Notes: generated from the sequence alone by a model not told the origin. A stretch of 64,000 bases of DNA from Megamerina dolium (GCA_963854835.1 OY978527.1:37114540-37178539); one strand, 5' to 3'; positions 25,682 to 38,070 are shown, numbered from the stretch's first letter. Translations and numbers: made by a program.

Positions 25682-26420
25682 CGGGTGTTTTTTTAAGAAC
25701 TTGAGCACATTGAACCAAAATAAAACAAAGAAATATCATTGGAATAATTTTTTTTTTTTATTTTAAATAATTTCATGGCATTTCTCATTTGAAAATGATT
25801 TCTGGCCTATGTGCAACCATGACTACGAGTTACATGCTCCCTTCGATCAGTCCAATTTTAAACCACTTTTTCCAATAAATCTGGCCATATTTTGTCAATT
25901 GTGGCTGGAATATTGGTTTTCAACGTTTCAAGAGTTGCTGGTTTATCGGCATATACCAATGACTTAACATAGCCCCATAAGAAGCACTCAAGATGTGTTA
26001 AATCGTACGAACGAGAAGGCTAATCGACTTCCTCTGGAAAAAAATTGACGAAAAATTGAATTTGCTATAACTCGATTATTGTACGCTCTGTATGGCATGT
26101 AGCCACATCTTGTTGAAACCAAATATCGTACAAATGTTTAGCTGATCAATTTGTGGAAACAAAACGTCAGTTCACATGGCTCGATAACACTCGCCATTCA
26201 CTATAATGACAGCTCTTTGCGAAAGAAATAAAGACCGATGATGCCGCCAGCGTGTAAACCACACCAAGTAGTCAATTTTAATGGATGTAATGCTGATTCT
26301 ATGACAGCTTGAGGATTTTCTTCTCTCCATATAAGGCAATTTTTTTTGTTTTAATGTAACCGTTCAACCAGAAATTATGCTGACCATAAAATGTACGAAT
26401 TGCTCTATGAACTACGCTAA
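25682..26420 (-). pseudogene. DD41D-like mariner relic
   Basis: The left end reads GGGTGTTTTTTTAAGAACTT. The minus strand gives LGYVKSLVYADKPATLETLK and IPATIDKIWPDLLEKVV near the C-terminus. It also gives FWLNGYIKTKK where the first catalytic D block should be (the SDEAHF motif is lost). The pattern matches the C-terminal half of the transposase at 2.6 kb. Frameshifts throughout; the right end was not found. Confidence 0.65.
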
Positions 26421-27034
26421 CAGAATTATTTTTTTTTTAATAAAATTCCACAATTTGGAACCGTTATGCTAGAGTTAAAGAATTCGTGATGAAATGTCAA
26501 ATTTTAGTGAACAGAAATGTCAACACAGTTTGACAATTCTCATCTGTCAAATGATAAATATCCCTGTCGAAAGATCTCATGCAGCAAAAACAAAACACCC
26601 AATATATAAATATTTCAGAGGGAAAATGTTGAAAAATTTAGTTCTAATAATTCAAAAACTGAATATCGTTATCATGCCAAAGTTTTAACACTGCGCTTGT
26701 TTTACTGAGAAGCGATAGTGATCACTCAAAGTGACAATGCAAAGAAATACTCTTTCGAGTATTGATTTCCTTCTTTATATAAGAGCTTCAAATTAAATTC
26801 GTGTCCTTTTACAATCGACTTATACTATTGTCCATTAGTCAATGTCCTATGACGTTGCGTAAAATCTCACTCAAACGAGTGTCGTAACTAGAATCTATTA
26901 AAAAAAAAAATTTTGTAAGTCGGAGAATCCTATACAAGTAGTAGTAGCTTTTACAACGAATTAAATTTTTTTTTTTTTTTGCTTGTTAGTTAAATCTTGG
27001 TGGATTTGCTAACATTTCGTTAATTAATTTTTTA
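26421..27034. other. No gene recognised
   Basis: AT-rich; may include the eroded right end of the preceding mariner relic (TTTGACA / TGTCAAA near 26.5 kb). Confidence 0.4.
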
Positions 27035-27461
27035 GGTCCTTATTAGGAGTTGCATTCGATTTTCGATCTCCGCTGGTTATCGAAAATCTATGATCGAATG
27101 TCATATTCATATAATGAGCTGTGCAACCCTGCCGAAATTTCCGTTGACTATCGAATTCTCTGTCCAACAGTAGTGTGAGAAAATTGCTGAAAATGTAAGT
27201 ATTAGGCCGTAGGTACCAAACAACAGAAAGAAGAGGAAGAAAATCTTCAAGAATATTTGCTCAAAGTTTCAGGCACTAAAAAAAAAGAAAGTATTCATAC
27301 TGGATCTCAATTATTAAGGACCACCTATAAAAATGACAACAAAGTGAATTGAAGGTATACTGAAGCCTGAATCGAATGAAAGTCATAATACCAAATGAAA
27401 ATTCGATCGATAAACATTTTCGACTACATTCGAAGATCGAATGCAACTCATAATAAGGAGC
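27035..27461. mobile_element. PIF/Harbinger-type MITE
   Basis: About 30-bp inverted ends: left GGTCCTTATTAGGAGTTGCA and TTCGATTTTCGA; right (reverse complement) GCTCCTTATTATGAGTTGCA and TTCGATCTTCGA. The target duplication is TTA at 27032-27034 and 27462-27464, the 3-bp TWA type used by PIF/Harbinger. At 427 bp with no transposase it is non-autonomous. Confidence 0.75.
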
Positions 27462-27793
27462 TTAACTATTATGGACACTACGTGCCAGTGTATCATTTCC
27501 TTTTAATCAGTAGTTTATTAAAATGATACAATGATACATTATATGTTCACTCTGAATGATTTAAATATTTAACTATTAACTTTTATTATTTATTTGTAAA
27601 TAATTATTTTTAAATAATCTTGGATTATCGCACCTTTTATTTAAAAGTTATAAATAATAAATATGCAATTTATTCGCCCTATCTACGAGCGAGTACTTAA
27701 ATATTATAAAAACTCAATTAAAAAATATTACAAAGGTGCGTTTTCCTTTATCCGCCTTGTTTCATCCATCTGCAACTGTTGCATCTGCTTACT

Positions 27794-27830
27794 TCCTTCC
27801 TGCCTGCCTGCCTGCCTGCCTTCCTGCCTA
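27794..27830. repeat. (CCTG)n microsatellite
   Basis: Imperfect tetranucleotide run. Confidence 0.85.
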
Positions 27831-28302
27831 CATGTCATTTTCAGATCGTCTACGCTCATATCATCTTGCCATTTGTTCACGAAAATGTTAAACGAAAACT
27901 AATTAAAAGTATCATTGCTTGTTTTGGCAGGCGTTACTTTTCGCCTTTATTCGTTCATTGTTGTTTTGATTTTGTCATATTTTTTCAATCGAAAATATCG
28001 CCAACGTTGCCACACCAAACCAAACCACAACATATCACACGCATATTGTATGCCAAAAAGCCATTCAATAATATTGTCATATTTTTGTTGTTGTTGTTGA
28101 TGCTAGTAGTATCAACTGAATAAACGATACCTTTAATCGATGCAACAACAGCAACAATGTCGATATATATGATATATAAATGTATGTATGCGTTGGTATG
28201 TAGTTATATGTAAAGGCAAGCAAGCAATTGCGGGCGATATGCACGCCAATTATCAGTAACATGAGCAACTCAATTGCTTTTTCGTAACCATCGTCGTCAT
28301 TG

Positions 28303-28494
28303 CTATTGTTGTTGTTGTCGGTGTTGTCGTTGTCGTCGTAGTCATCATCATCATCATCATCATCATCTCCATCATCATCTCCATTCAATGTTAAATACAG
28401 GTTGCGTTACGTTAGATATATGATATTTTATCGTGTATCTATCGCATATAAAGTCATTTTCTCGTTGTTGTTGTTGTTGTTGTTGTTGTTGTTA
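28303..28494. repeat. Compound microsatellites (GTT)n, (GTC)n, (ATC)n
   Basis: GTT/GTC triplets at 28303-28340, (ATC)n at about 28342-28367, and (GTT)10 at about 28464-28493. The (ATC)n run gives an artificial poly-Asp reading on the minus strand. Confidence 0.85.
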
Positions 28495-28499
28495 TCACT

Positions 28500-30900
28500 G
28501 TTGTTGTCGAATTATATATCGAATTGGCTAGCAATGAGTAGGTAAGCGTTTGTTTCCCCTCGGTATTACGTTGTACGTTGTATTGACATCGAAATCTGAC
28601 GGTGTAACTGTGGCATACAGTGTGCCCGTGCTGGACAAATATGGTAACAATAATTTTTGGAATCAAATAAAAGAAAGCGTTTTTTTTTTTACAAGAGCAT
28701 CTTTGTCTGTGAGGTACTTTGTATGGAAATTGCAAGTCCATCACACTGGAACCATGCTTACATCGATCACCTCGAGCGAGTTTTTGTGATCAATCTGGTT
28801 GCTCTGGCAGTAATCTGAAGGCAGCTATGTTTCTCGAAATCCACAGATGTTGGAATCTGGTAATTAGATGTTTCGTATTGCAGCGAAATCGATCTCCCTC
28901 ATCCCTTTATCGAATGTGTTCTGGTGGAGGCTGAATTTTCGAACTCTTTAAAGGTTCAAAGTTAATCTTTATTGCACACCCTGGCAACGGTTACTTGAGC
29001 GTTCTTCGATATACTGAAAAAAGGCTCTCTTTTGTCCTTCTCATCCACCGGAGAATTTACCTTAATGCGGATTGTTGTTCCTTTCATAGAGATGTTACGA
29101 TTTTTCATTGAAGGAGAGTTTTTAAATGGCGAGTTCCAAGCCCAAGGCACAACCTCTGACCGAGGAAGTTTGCGTCACTCACTTCACAAATTTGTCTGGA
29201 TGTTGTTGTGTTGCTTTTGCCTTTCTCAGAAATTTTTGTTGTTGTTGTTGTTGGGAAAATTCACAAAATTGAATTAGTTACCGGTCGAGCAACAAACAAT
29301 TATATTTAACATTAATTGGGCAAACAAGTCACATAGATAAGTGTGAGAATTTTCACTTATATGGGTTTGAACGCGCATGTATTTGTGTATACATATTTTA
29401 ATCGAAAATTAAGCAATTAAAAATGTTTAATTTTAACAATGACCAGGTGTACATCATACGTACGAACAGTATAAGGAAAAGTTAAACAGATAATAAATGA
29501 TAGATAATCAAATTTTAAATCATGCGGAGATATGTATGTAGATACATACATATATGCAAATTTACATCGAATTAAAAAAAAAATAATTTATAAATTTTAC
29601 ATGATTATTATAATTATTAGCAGAATATTTATTCAAATAATTGTGTCCGTAAGTAACTATCTACATACGATATATAATTCCTAGAAGAAAAATTATTAGG
29701 TAGATGGAAAATCCAATATTATGACTCCCATCTGTAGTATACATATTAGCTTTGTTCCAAAAGTAGATATTATTCACATAATACTCAAAGATCTCTGCAA
29801 AAAAAATTAAGTTTGCAAAAATAAAATTTCAATGTCGATCAACATTTTTGGATGCTCTATCCATGAGACATTATTCAACATTTTTTGGAATAAAATTTCT
29901 GAAAATAAAGTATCAATGTGTAAAATGTACTGTGATTATTTAATTACAATTTTGTTTTCTTATTACAATTTTTCCTTTTTTCAAAGTTTCACATTTATCG
30001 CATAAATATTTCTCAGAAAATTTTGAACATATCTAATATATGTAGTATGGAATTTAATGAACCATTCTAGCAACCATATTTACTACACACACGAAGATAG
30101 TGTTCGTGTTCGTGTTCATGAAAATAACATGATCATGAAAGAAATACAAAAATCATTTAAAACAAATTAAATAATTATGCTAGATTTGAAATAGAAATAT
30201 TAATTAATTAATCTACCGATATGAATACAATTTTTTTAATTTATATCTTAAAGGGTTATTTGCAGAAAATTTCACGAGATATAATTTTGTAAGATATTTA
30301 CCTCAGTCATAAAAGGGTCGTTTTGACCGCTTTTTGGAGAGTCGAAATAAAATGGCATTTGGAAGGCGCTAGGGGGGTTAAAATATTCTCGAAAAATATT
30401 TGCCGAAAAATTTCATTAGAGGTATTCTCAGACAAAATGAGATCATCGCTACCATCAGAAATTGAGTTACACGTGAAGTCCACATGTGACTCCGCTGGTG
30501 GCCCTAATGCTGCCTGCTCTGCTCTGCCATTTTCTTTTTCCATTCTTTTCAGAATGGCGTTACTAGACTAACTTATGCTACATAACTTAAAATATATGAC
30601 GTTGCCAGTTTATCGTAATAATATTATCCTATAGTTTCGCGGTGGAACAAAGTGCCACAATAAATTTTTCCAGTCGTTTTCTTTCAATTGCTAACCTGTT
30701 GATTTCGCTTCAGCTTTTGTTGATTCTTATACCATCTGTTTTCAGGTTTCTCCTCCAGATCTTCGTCGTCAATCTTGTGGGTTGCAGTCGATTGCACTTT
30801 TTTGGTTCTTTGGTGCTCTTCTTACAATATGGCCATGGTAACTCCATTTCCTGTTAGTTATTTCTGGTCCCATTTTATGTTTGTTTGGTGGTTGATATAG
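28500..30900. other. No gene confirmed
   Basis: 28.55-29.15 kb looks less AT-rich by eye and has short open frames without stop-rich spacing, but no product is recognised. 29.2-30.9 kb is AT-rich with (GTT)n at about 29237-29251. No RNA gene seen. Confidence 0.4.
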
Positions 30901-31004
30901 TGACGGACCAGAAGATGCAAAGAATTGTGTGGAGACATCGATTTGAAGCTTCCAAAGTTTTAAAACCATAAATGGTGGAGTGGATTTTACGTTCAAGTTG
31001 AAGT

Positions 31005-31555
31005 TTTTTTTGGATACAAAAAGAAGCTAGATGTATGGGTGCCACACGAGTTAACGAAAAAAACCTCATGGATCGAATTTCCATCTGCGAATCGCTGCTG
31101 AATCGCAACAAAATTGATCCATTTCTGAAGCGGATGGTTACTGGTGATGAAAAATGGGTCACTTACGACAACGTCAAGCAAAAATGGTCGTGGTCGAATC
31201 ACGGTAAGACGGCGCAACTGGAGGCCAAGCCATGATTGACGGTCAGGAAGGTTTTGCTATGTGTTTGGTGGGATTGGCAGGGAATCATCTACTATGAGCT
31301 GCTCCCCTACGGCCAAACTCTTAATTCGGGCCTGTACTATCACCAATTGGACCGTCTGAAGGAAGAAATCACCCAGAAGCTGTCAGCTTAGGCGAATAGG
31401 AGAGGAATTGTGTTCCATCAGGACAACGGCTGGCCACACATATCGATAGTGACTTGCCAGAAGCTCTGAGAGGCACCAAGTGATTACTACCTGTTCCTGT
31501 CTATGGCGAATGATTTTGCTGGTGTAAAATTTGTCTCAAGAGAAGCTCGTGAAAA
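31005..31555 (+). pseudogene. DD34D mariner transposase relic
   Basis: Relatives lie at 59.1 and 63.3 kb. The middle part reads RISICESLLNRNKIDPFLK, MVTGDEKWVTYDNVK (first D) and LLCVWWDWQGIIYYELLPYG. It continues GIVFHQDNGWPHIS (second D), but the stretch that should follow is deleted up to APSDYYLFLSMAND. In-frame stops occur after LEAKP and before ANRRG. The N-terminus is missing and no terminal repeats were found. Confidence 0.75.
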
Positions 31556-31695
31556 TCGTGAAAATTAACAGGGAAATGATGAAAAATCACATTCTCTCCA
31601 ACTTTATGGCATGCGAGTGAGTTTTATAATTTCATCAAATCGATTTTATTAGATTGAATACTGAACCCTTACTTACTTACTTACTTATCGATTTA

Positions 31696-31840
31696 TGTCG
31701 AATTTAGCCAGTTAGAAATTCCAAGCCCCAATAATATCTCCAGTATTTATTCTTTCCACCGGAAGTTAGGTCTGGTTCTTCTGCGTCATCCAACAGCGGG
31801 TTCCGAATATATGACACTTTCATAACTGGAGCGTGCTCTT
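31696..31840 (-). pseudogene. LINE reverse transcriptase C-terminal fragment
   Basis: At the DNA level it matches the C-terminal tail of the relics at 14.9 and 43.0 kb (shared CAGTTAGAAATTCCAAGC, TTCCACCGGAAGTTAGG and GGAGCGTGCTCTTC). About 145 bp survive. Confidence 0.65.
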
Positions 31841-32109
31841 CAATACTGTTATTCTACAAGAACAATAATTCGCGCCTTGCAAAAATACGAAATGGCAATT
31901 TCACGTACAATATTCAATATTTTCACCACTTTTTGTCTGACTGGAACAAAAATATTTTTTTGGCGAAAATTGTTTGGCTTGACGTCAGATTTAATTGTGT
32001 TAACATGGAAACAGAAACTTTTAACCATTCTGAAACAAAACACTGGTGATATTGTTACCTGCCGCACAATTTTCGTGAATAAGATTTTGCCCTACACAAC
32101 AAACGAATG

Positions 32110-32121
32110 CACAGTGGATCC
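32110..32121 (+). repeat. Transib left terminal inverted repeat (RSS-like)
   Basis: CACAGTGGATCC, beginning with the exact consensus RSS heptamer CACAGTG directly after the GAATG duplication. Confidence 0.8.
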
Positions 32122-32419
32122 TTCTCATAGAGATAGCGGCCAAAAATAGAAGGAGGTTACCTAGAGCAACGAAATTTTGCAGGCTTACTTTAAAAAAAAA
32201 AAATTAATTATCCACAAAAACTCGAAAAAATTGGACCAATTCAGAAATCGGACCAAAATATTGACACTTGACAGTTGAGTAGGATAGGCTATATATTTAC
32301 TTCACTACCCCATTAACATCCCAAGAAATGCTAAACTTAAATGTTAAAATAAATTAAATGAATGCATTCCCGCACAAAACGCGGTCAAAAATATAACACA
32401 AGCTTTTTTTTTTTTTTAA

Positions 32420-34772
32420 TTAAACACTTATTATTATTATTTTTATTTGTTTTAACTTACAAGATAAAAAAGAAAATGTAAACAAATTCTCACAAAAATA
32501 ATATGTTTGGTAAATTAGATTTTTAACAATTTTAATACATTTTCTGATAAAAATGTTTTTTTTTTTAGTAGGCAATTTTCTCACATTTGAAATAAGTGGG
32601 TCGGAAGTTAAAAGAAGTCTATTCAAAAGGTCCTTATTAGTGACAACCCGAGACATTTTTCTTGTGTGATTCAGTCGGTAATTTTTAATGTCCTTATTTC
32701 TGGACTCTGCAGCTTCCTCACTTAACTCGCCTATAGAAATAAGTCCATGATGCTCAATCACCGATGCACCATGCAACAACACTTTGTGAACTGAAGCAGG
32801 TAAATAGTACCATGGATATGTTTCAATTATCTGTACAGCTGTATCTAAGGCGAAAACTCTGAACTTTTCTGCATCGATATTATAACCTGTATTTAAAGCC
32901 TGTAAAACAGTTGCGCATCTGTCGATCAGTGTTTTATCGATTCCAGTTATTTCAGCAGAAATTTTGGTATTGTGAAAAAATTTCCTGGCTGTATTGCCAT
33001 CATTTGACGAACCACTTCCTCCTGTTTTCGGTCTGTCCACAATCAATCCTAGTTTTGCTCTGAATTCAGCTTGGACTATTTTCTGTTGTTTTTCAAATTC
33101 TGTTTTGTCATCACCTCTTATCTGCCATTTCTTAATTTTGAGTCTATAGGAAATACTATGAACAAAAAACTCAAAGAATCTGATATAAGCATGAAGCGGG
33201 GACAAACCAAAACATAAACTGTTCTCATTGGCCTCTTTTTGAAGGCATAATTCAATGTTGTTCATTTCCTTTGGTGTCGCTCCGCATATGTAACATTTTA
33301 AAGATGTAGATTCGTTAAGTGCGTTGCACACTTTTCCATCAACCATAGTTAAACGTAAGTTGTTAGTGACTGTCCATTCTTTATCATTAATAGTTATAGT
33401 TAAAGGCTGCAAGGCATTTATTTTTTCAGTGTAATATTGTTCTTCAAAAACAGATACAGCAGTAGTTTCTTTTTTAAATTGAAATCTTAATGGGCGACAG
33501 TATCGTGTTGAGGACGGTCGAGGATTTTTCCAAACAACAACATCATCATTTTTGTCATTTTTGAACTTGAGCTGCAATGGCACGTAACTTGTAACAAACA
33601 AATCGCTGTCTTTAGCATAAGGATCATGAAAGCTTTGTTTGTACTCGCTTTGGCCTGTACTTCCATCAAATCCCCATTTCCGTACTAACTGTAGGCTTTT
33701 ATGTAAGTCATTGTTGAGAGTGTCAAGAACGTCTTTCTGCGAAGTAAGAATTCTTGTCGCCGTGTGGTTAAGTAAAGCCTGTAAGTCCACTTCGGCACCT
33801 GTCTCGGTGACACTAATTTTGTCGGCTTCTGGATAGCAGTTTTCTTTTTCAGTCTTTATAATTTTGTAGCTAGGCAGTGCATTTTTTTTAATCTTGGTGT
33901 TGACGAAATTCCGAACAAGTAAGTACTGGTTCTTTGTAAACTTTGCTTCCACAAAAAGCGCCAGTACTTCACAAGGCATTACACTCATCGTGTTTTCTTC
34001 TCCCAAATTCGAATTACATGAACTATTACGCAAAGCTGTGGCAATTGATTCGTCGGATTTCGAAATTTCAGCCACACGTCTTCGTTTACTCGTTGGATAA
34101 TCTTCATCATGACAACTTAAAAAGACAGTCTCAGATTTGCCAAGCCAAGAGGAATGATTTCTCATAATTGCATTTTTTCTGCTTGCATTTTCTTTCCAAA
34201 ATTCTGCTAACTTCTTGCATACTAAATAAATTCGGTCATAGAGGGGATCAAATTCAATATTCTCAACACCTTCATAAGGCCAACTGCATTTGATGTTTTC
34301 CAGGATTTGGTTGGCTTGAGTTGACCATGTTGTATTACTCTTTCGACTTTCAAGCCATTTATCAAATAAAAAATTGTGTGTAATTATGCACTGATAGCCA
34401 GCACCTATATATAAATATAAAATATATAAATAAATAAATATAAAAGGCTTTCAGTGATAACGAATTAAAGTTGCTCAAGCAAGAATCATATCTGACACCC
34501 CTGCTTTAATCTATCATAACTCGGAAAAAGGAAAAAACGGGAGGAAACTTCCTTATTGTATGAAAAGGTAGAACAATATTCTTCATTTTAGTACCGAATT
34601 TGTAGAAGGCACTCGGAGGCAAACCATCTAAATCTAAAATTTACTTTAGACTAAGCTAAAAAAAATGAGAGAAAATGCTTCGCGCAGGGGTGCTATTACA
34701 TTGACGCTTTAAATTATTAAACAATAAAATGTATGTTTTTAGAGAGTACTCACCTTCTTGTTCAATATCCAT
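32420..34772 (-). CDS. Transib transposase, RAG1 core-like, 667 residues, two exons
   Basis: DDE recombinase that would cut at the CACAGTG-type ends. Exon 1 (34754-34772) encodes MDIEQE. The intron 34405-34753 has GTGAGT at its donor and TATAG at its acceptor, and joins in frame to exon 2 (32420-34404). Key residues fit the RAG1 core: D253 (WGFDGSTG), D362 (MVDGKV) and E573 (SEEAAESRNK). D253 to D362 is 109 residues, against 108 for RAG1 D600-D708. CYIC at 377-380 and H546/H551 (SVHKVLLHG) match the RAG1 zinc ligands CxxC and HxxxxH. NTARKFF precedes them, as in RAG1. No RING or RAG2-like part is present, as usual for Transib. The frame is uninterrupted. The last ~60 residues are low-complexity and may vary. 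Splice sites are inferred from sequence only. Confidence 0.85.
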
Positions 34773-35023
34773 AACAATTTAATATTGCTGACACTTTCTT
34801 AACAAAAGTTATCACTTTCCCAAGTTCTCCATTAAAAAACTGCACCGATAAGCGAGCTCAATGTTAAATTATATGTGAAGTTTGAATGGCTATAAAGGAA
34901 TAAAAAAATAATAATCCGTTAACTTTTATTTTGGTTTTGGTTTGGCGGGAGTGTGAACAATCTTATCGACACTTTGAATTCTTGATTAATGACATTTGAT
35001 TTTTTTTAATTTTGGCCAATGGC

Positions 35024-35036
35024 GGTACCCACAGTG
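35024..35036 (-). repeat. Transib right terminal inverted repeat (RSS-like)
   Basis: Read inward it is CACTGTGGGTACC. It matches the left end except for one heptamer base, one more substitution and a 1-base indel. Confidence 0.8.
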
Positions 35037-35041
35037 GAATG

Positions 35042-36980
35042 GTGTAATTTTCCAAAATTGTGGAGAAATCCTTATTTCAAATTTTTTGAAATTTTCCAAA
35101 TATTGCAAGAAATCTTGACATACGTAAGCTGTTGTAAAAAAAATATTCCATCCACGCTCTACACCCTTTTTCGCGAGTGGCGTAACACTATAAACTCAAT
35201 GTTTATTTATTTAAAAAAACTTCCCTCTCAATAGAAACCCCTTTATGAACTACAAAGTTGCTCCATTTACAAGTATAAATTTATACCACAATACTAAGCA
35301 ACAGCTTAAACTTTTATCTAATTTCTTTATTTCTCATTTAGCAAACAATTAAAATCCTCATAAAAAAGAAACGAATAATTTGTCAATTAACAACTGTTGT
35401 TGTCGTTTGTTTTCTGGTATAAAGCACATCAAGCTCATACTAACTAAAAACAATATTTGCTAATTAAAACTGTCGCTTAATAAAAATAAAAAAAAACAAA
35501 CACGCGACATCGCAAAAAAACATAGAAAAGGAAACGAAGAGAACATTTCGAAGAAATTACATTTGAAAAGTTTCAACAACAATAATAATAAACAGTTTAA
35601 AATTTTATTATACGTATCAGTCAAATAAAACGCCCACATTTGGTAGCAGGCAATACCAATACATATTTAGATAATATAAAAGAAAAGCTTAATAATAAAC
35701 AAACAAAACAAAAATGTAACGAATTGCATGCAATTCTTACAATAACAACAATAACTATAATTTACTTATGTATTCAATTTATACAATAATACTAAGTTCA
35801 TACTATGCATAAGCGTGCAAAAAAAAAAAAGAAAAAAATTATAAATAAGGTTAGGTACATTGACATACTAACTATGTAGTGAATATATCTAATATAAATG
35901 CGAGTATTTTGCATCAGAAATATATATGAGTACGAATACTTTAAAAATTATTTAAATTAATTGACTTTTAATAGCTTGCGTTTAAAACAATTTCAACACA
36001 ATTCACCACTATTTTTTTGTTTTTTTTTTTTTGCTTAACTTTTTAATTGTAAACAAACAAATTTGTGCCACTTATAGGCTCTGAATGAGATTTGACCGAG
36101 CTTGTCTTTCGGTGTTGTTGTCTGTGTTAAGGGACCTTGAGCTGTCGGAAAATAAAGTGTTTTCGGAATTTTTTTTTTCAGCATTAAAACAACTTGCAAT
36201 GATAAAATGTTTTATATGATTTTATTAGTTATCTTTTATACAATAAATGTCAATTTTTTTGCTTGGATCTCGGGCTCCCTGTACTCGCTGCACCAGGTCT
36301 CTTAGCCCCCCTCCAGCCCGGTTTTCCCCATCGGTGGGACATCTGGACCCTTGGCAAGTGAATCTGGAACAAAAATTAGATAGGCAGGTTATTCTCCATA
36401 TAATTTCGCACTGAAATACTGAAGCCGTTTTTTGAAAAGTTAATTTTTACGAAAATGGTGGCTATTTATAAAAAATTGTTAATTTTTTACCTGTAAAATT
36501 TGCCTCAAAATCGTGCTTTAAAAATCCAAATTATAAAATATCAAAAATCCCATCCAGTATTTCGATGCAGAATTAAATTCTCGATCATTTAGCAAGGTTT
36601 CATCAAAATCGGTTGAAAACTGCAAGCGTGATATGTCCCACCAGTTTACAAAATGTCGTTTCGAGATAAACGCGTTTGAAGTTTTAGAAACTCGTTCAGT
36701 GCCCCGGGAAATTTTTTAAAAAATCGTCTCGTTACCTCATTTAAATGTTTCTGGCGGACTATAGATGCATACTACATTAAAATACACACCTCATAGAACA
36801 TTTCAAGCAAAAAAAAAAAATCGATTTTTTCAAACCGTCAAAGTGGTCTTTCCCCTTCAATTGTTGACAGTCTTCGAAGGGACCTACTTATTAACAACTT
36901 TCTTTTGGCAACACTGTTTTTGGCAGCTCAACTGTTTTCGTGTAACATGTTACTGTCAAACATGTTCAGTTTGGTCTATA
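35042..36980. other. No gene; unassigned repeat-like block
   Basis: 35.1-36.1 kb is AT-rich without features. 36.23-36.76 kb is a less AT-rich block (CTCGGGCTCCCTGTACTCGC, CCCCGGGAAATTTTTTAAAA). It looks like the end of an interspersed repeat, but I cannot name the family. Confidence 0.4.
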
Positions 36981-36988
36981 ATTTAACC

Positions 36989-38070
36989 ATGGATCGTCTT
37001 ACAAACGAACAACGCTTGTAGATTATTGAATTTTATTATCAAAATTCATGCTTGGTTAAGAAAGCGCATCGTGCACTTCTGAGACGGCTATTCGGAGTCT
37101 TGTGACTAAATTTCGCACCAGATTTACATTATTGGACATTAAACCACAAACACGCATACGTAGAGTCGGACAGAGGAAAATATAGCAGCTGTATCCGCCA
37201 GTGTTGTTGATGATCGTGAATTATCTATTTTGCAGACGGATTTGGGTGTAAAACCTTTTAAAATACAGTTGGTGCAAGGATTGAAGGCACACGACCTACC
37301 ACAACGGCTAACCTTTGGTGAATGGGCACTGGCAAAGTTGGATGAAAATCCACTTTTTTATCGGAAAATTGTGTTCAGTGACGAAGCTGAATAAAAATTG
37401 CCGAATTTGGTGTGAAGAGCAGCCAGAAGCATTGCAAGAACTATCAATGCATTCCGAAAAAAACACTGTTTGATGTGGATTATGGGCCGGTGGCATCATT
37501 GGACCGTACTTTTTCAAAGACGACGAAGGCCGGAACGTTACTGTGAATGGCGAGCACTACCGTGAGATGATTACACACTTTTTTTTGCCCCAAATGGAAG
37601 AGCTGGACTTGACTGACATGTGGTATCAACAAGACGGTACCACATGCCACACAGCACGAGAAGCAATGGCCCAATTGAGAAGCGAGTCCGGCGAATAGTT
37701 TATTTCACGTTTGGGGCCGGTCAATTGGCCGCTTGGATAGTGCGATTTAATGCCTTTAGACTATTTTTTGTGGGACTATGTTAAGGCTAATGTCTATAGC
37801 GACAAGTCCGCAACGGTGGACGCCCTGGAAGCTAATATTGAAGAATTTATTAGTGAGATACCGGACGATATGTTGGAGAGAGAATGCCAAAATTGGACTC
37901 AGCGTATGAACCATTTCAGGCGCAGCCGCAGACAACATTTACATGAAATCATCTTTAAATATTGAATTATATAGATCATTCTATCGACTCAAATAAATAT
38001 TTCATACATTTCTCTAAATTGTATGTGTTTTTTTTTAACCAGATCCGATGACTCTTAAAAAATTACCCTG
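36989..38070 (+). pseudogene. DD41D (rosa-type) mariner relic
   Basis: Starts at ATG 36989 (MDRLTNEQRL, then a stop). Several frameshifts follow. The C-terminal third reads DMWYQQDGTTCHTAREAMAQ (second D), VNWPLG, a stop, then CDLMPLDYFLWDYVKANVYS (third D; 41 residues apart) and ends LHEIIFKY at 37965. The right terminal repeat ends AATTACCCTG at 38070 before TA. The left end is not recognisable. It is more decayed than, and distinct from, the DD41D copy at 2.6 kb. Confidence 0.8.

Larger units (their letters stand above)
32110..35036 (-). mobile_element. Complete Transib transposon
   Basis: A 2927-bp element. The left end starts CACAGTGGATCC and the right end, read inward, CACTGTGGGTACC; both then reach GGCCAAAA within 40 bp. 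The 5-bp flanks are identical: GAATG at 32105-32109 and 35037-35041. A 5-bp duplication and CAC-x-GTG termini are the known signature of Transib, whose ends resemble the V(D)J RSS heptamer. It contains one two-exon transposase gene on the minus strand and nothing else. No internal deletion or stop is seen, so it may be recent. It could instead be described as a RAG1-like transposon, but there is no RAG2-like gene. Confidence 0.88.

Noticed and set aside
28308..28388. Poly-Asp/Asn protein on the minus strand
   Set aside because: It is the translation of (ATC)n and (GTT)n microsatellites.
30307..30571. Overlapping open frames on both strands
   Set aside because: Neither has a domain or good context; left unassigned.
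32420..34772. Domesticated host RAG1-like gene
   Set aside because: Matching terminal repeats and an exact 5-bp target duplication around it show a transposon copy.
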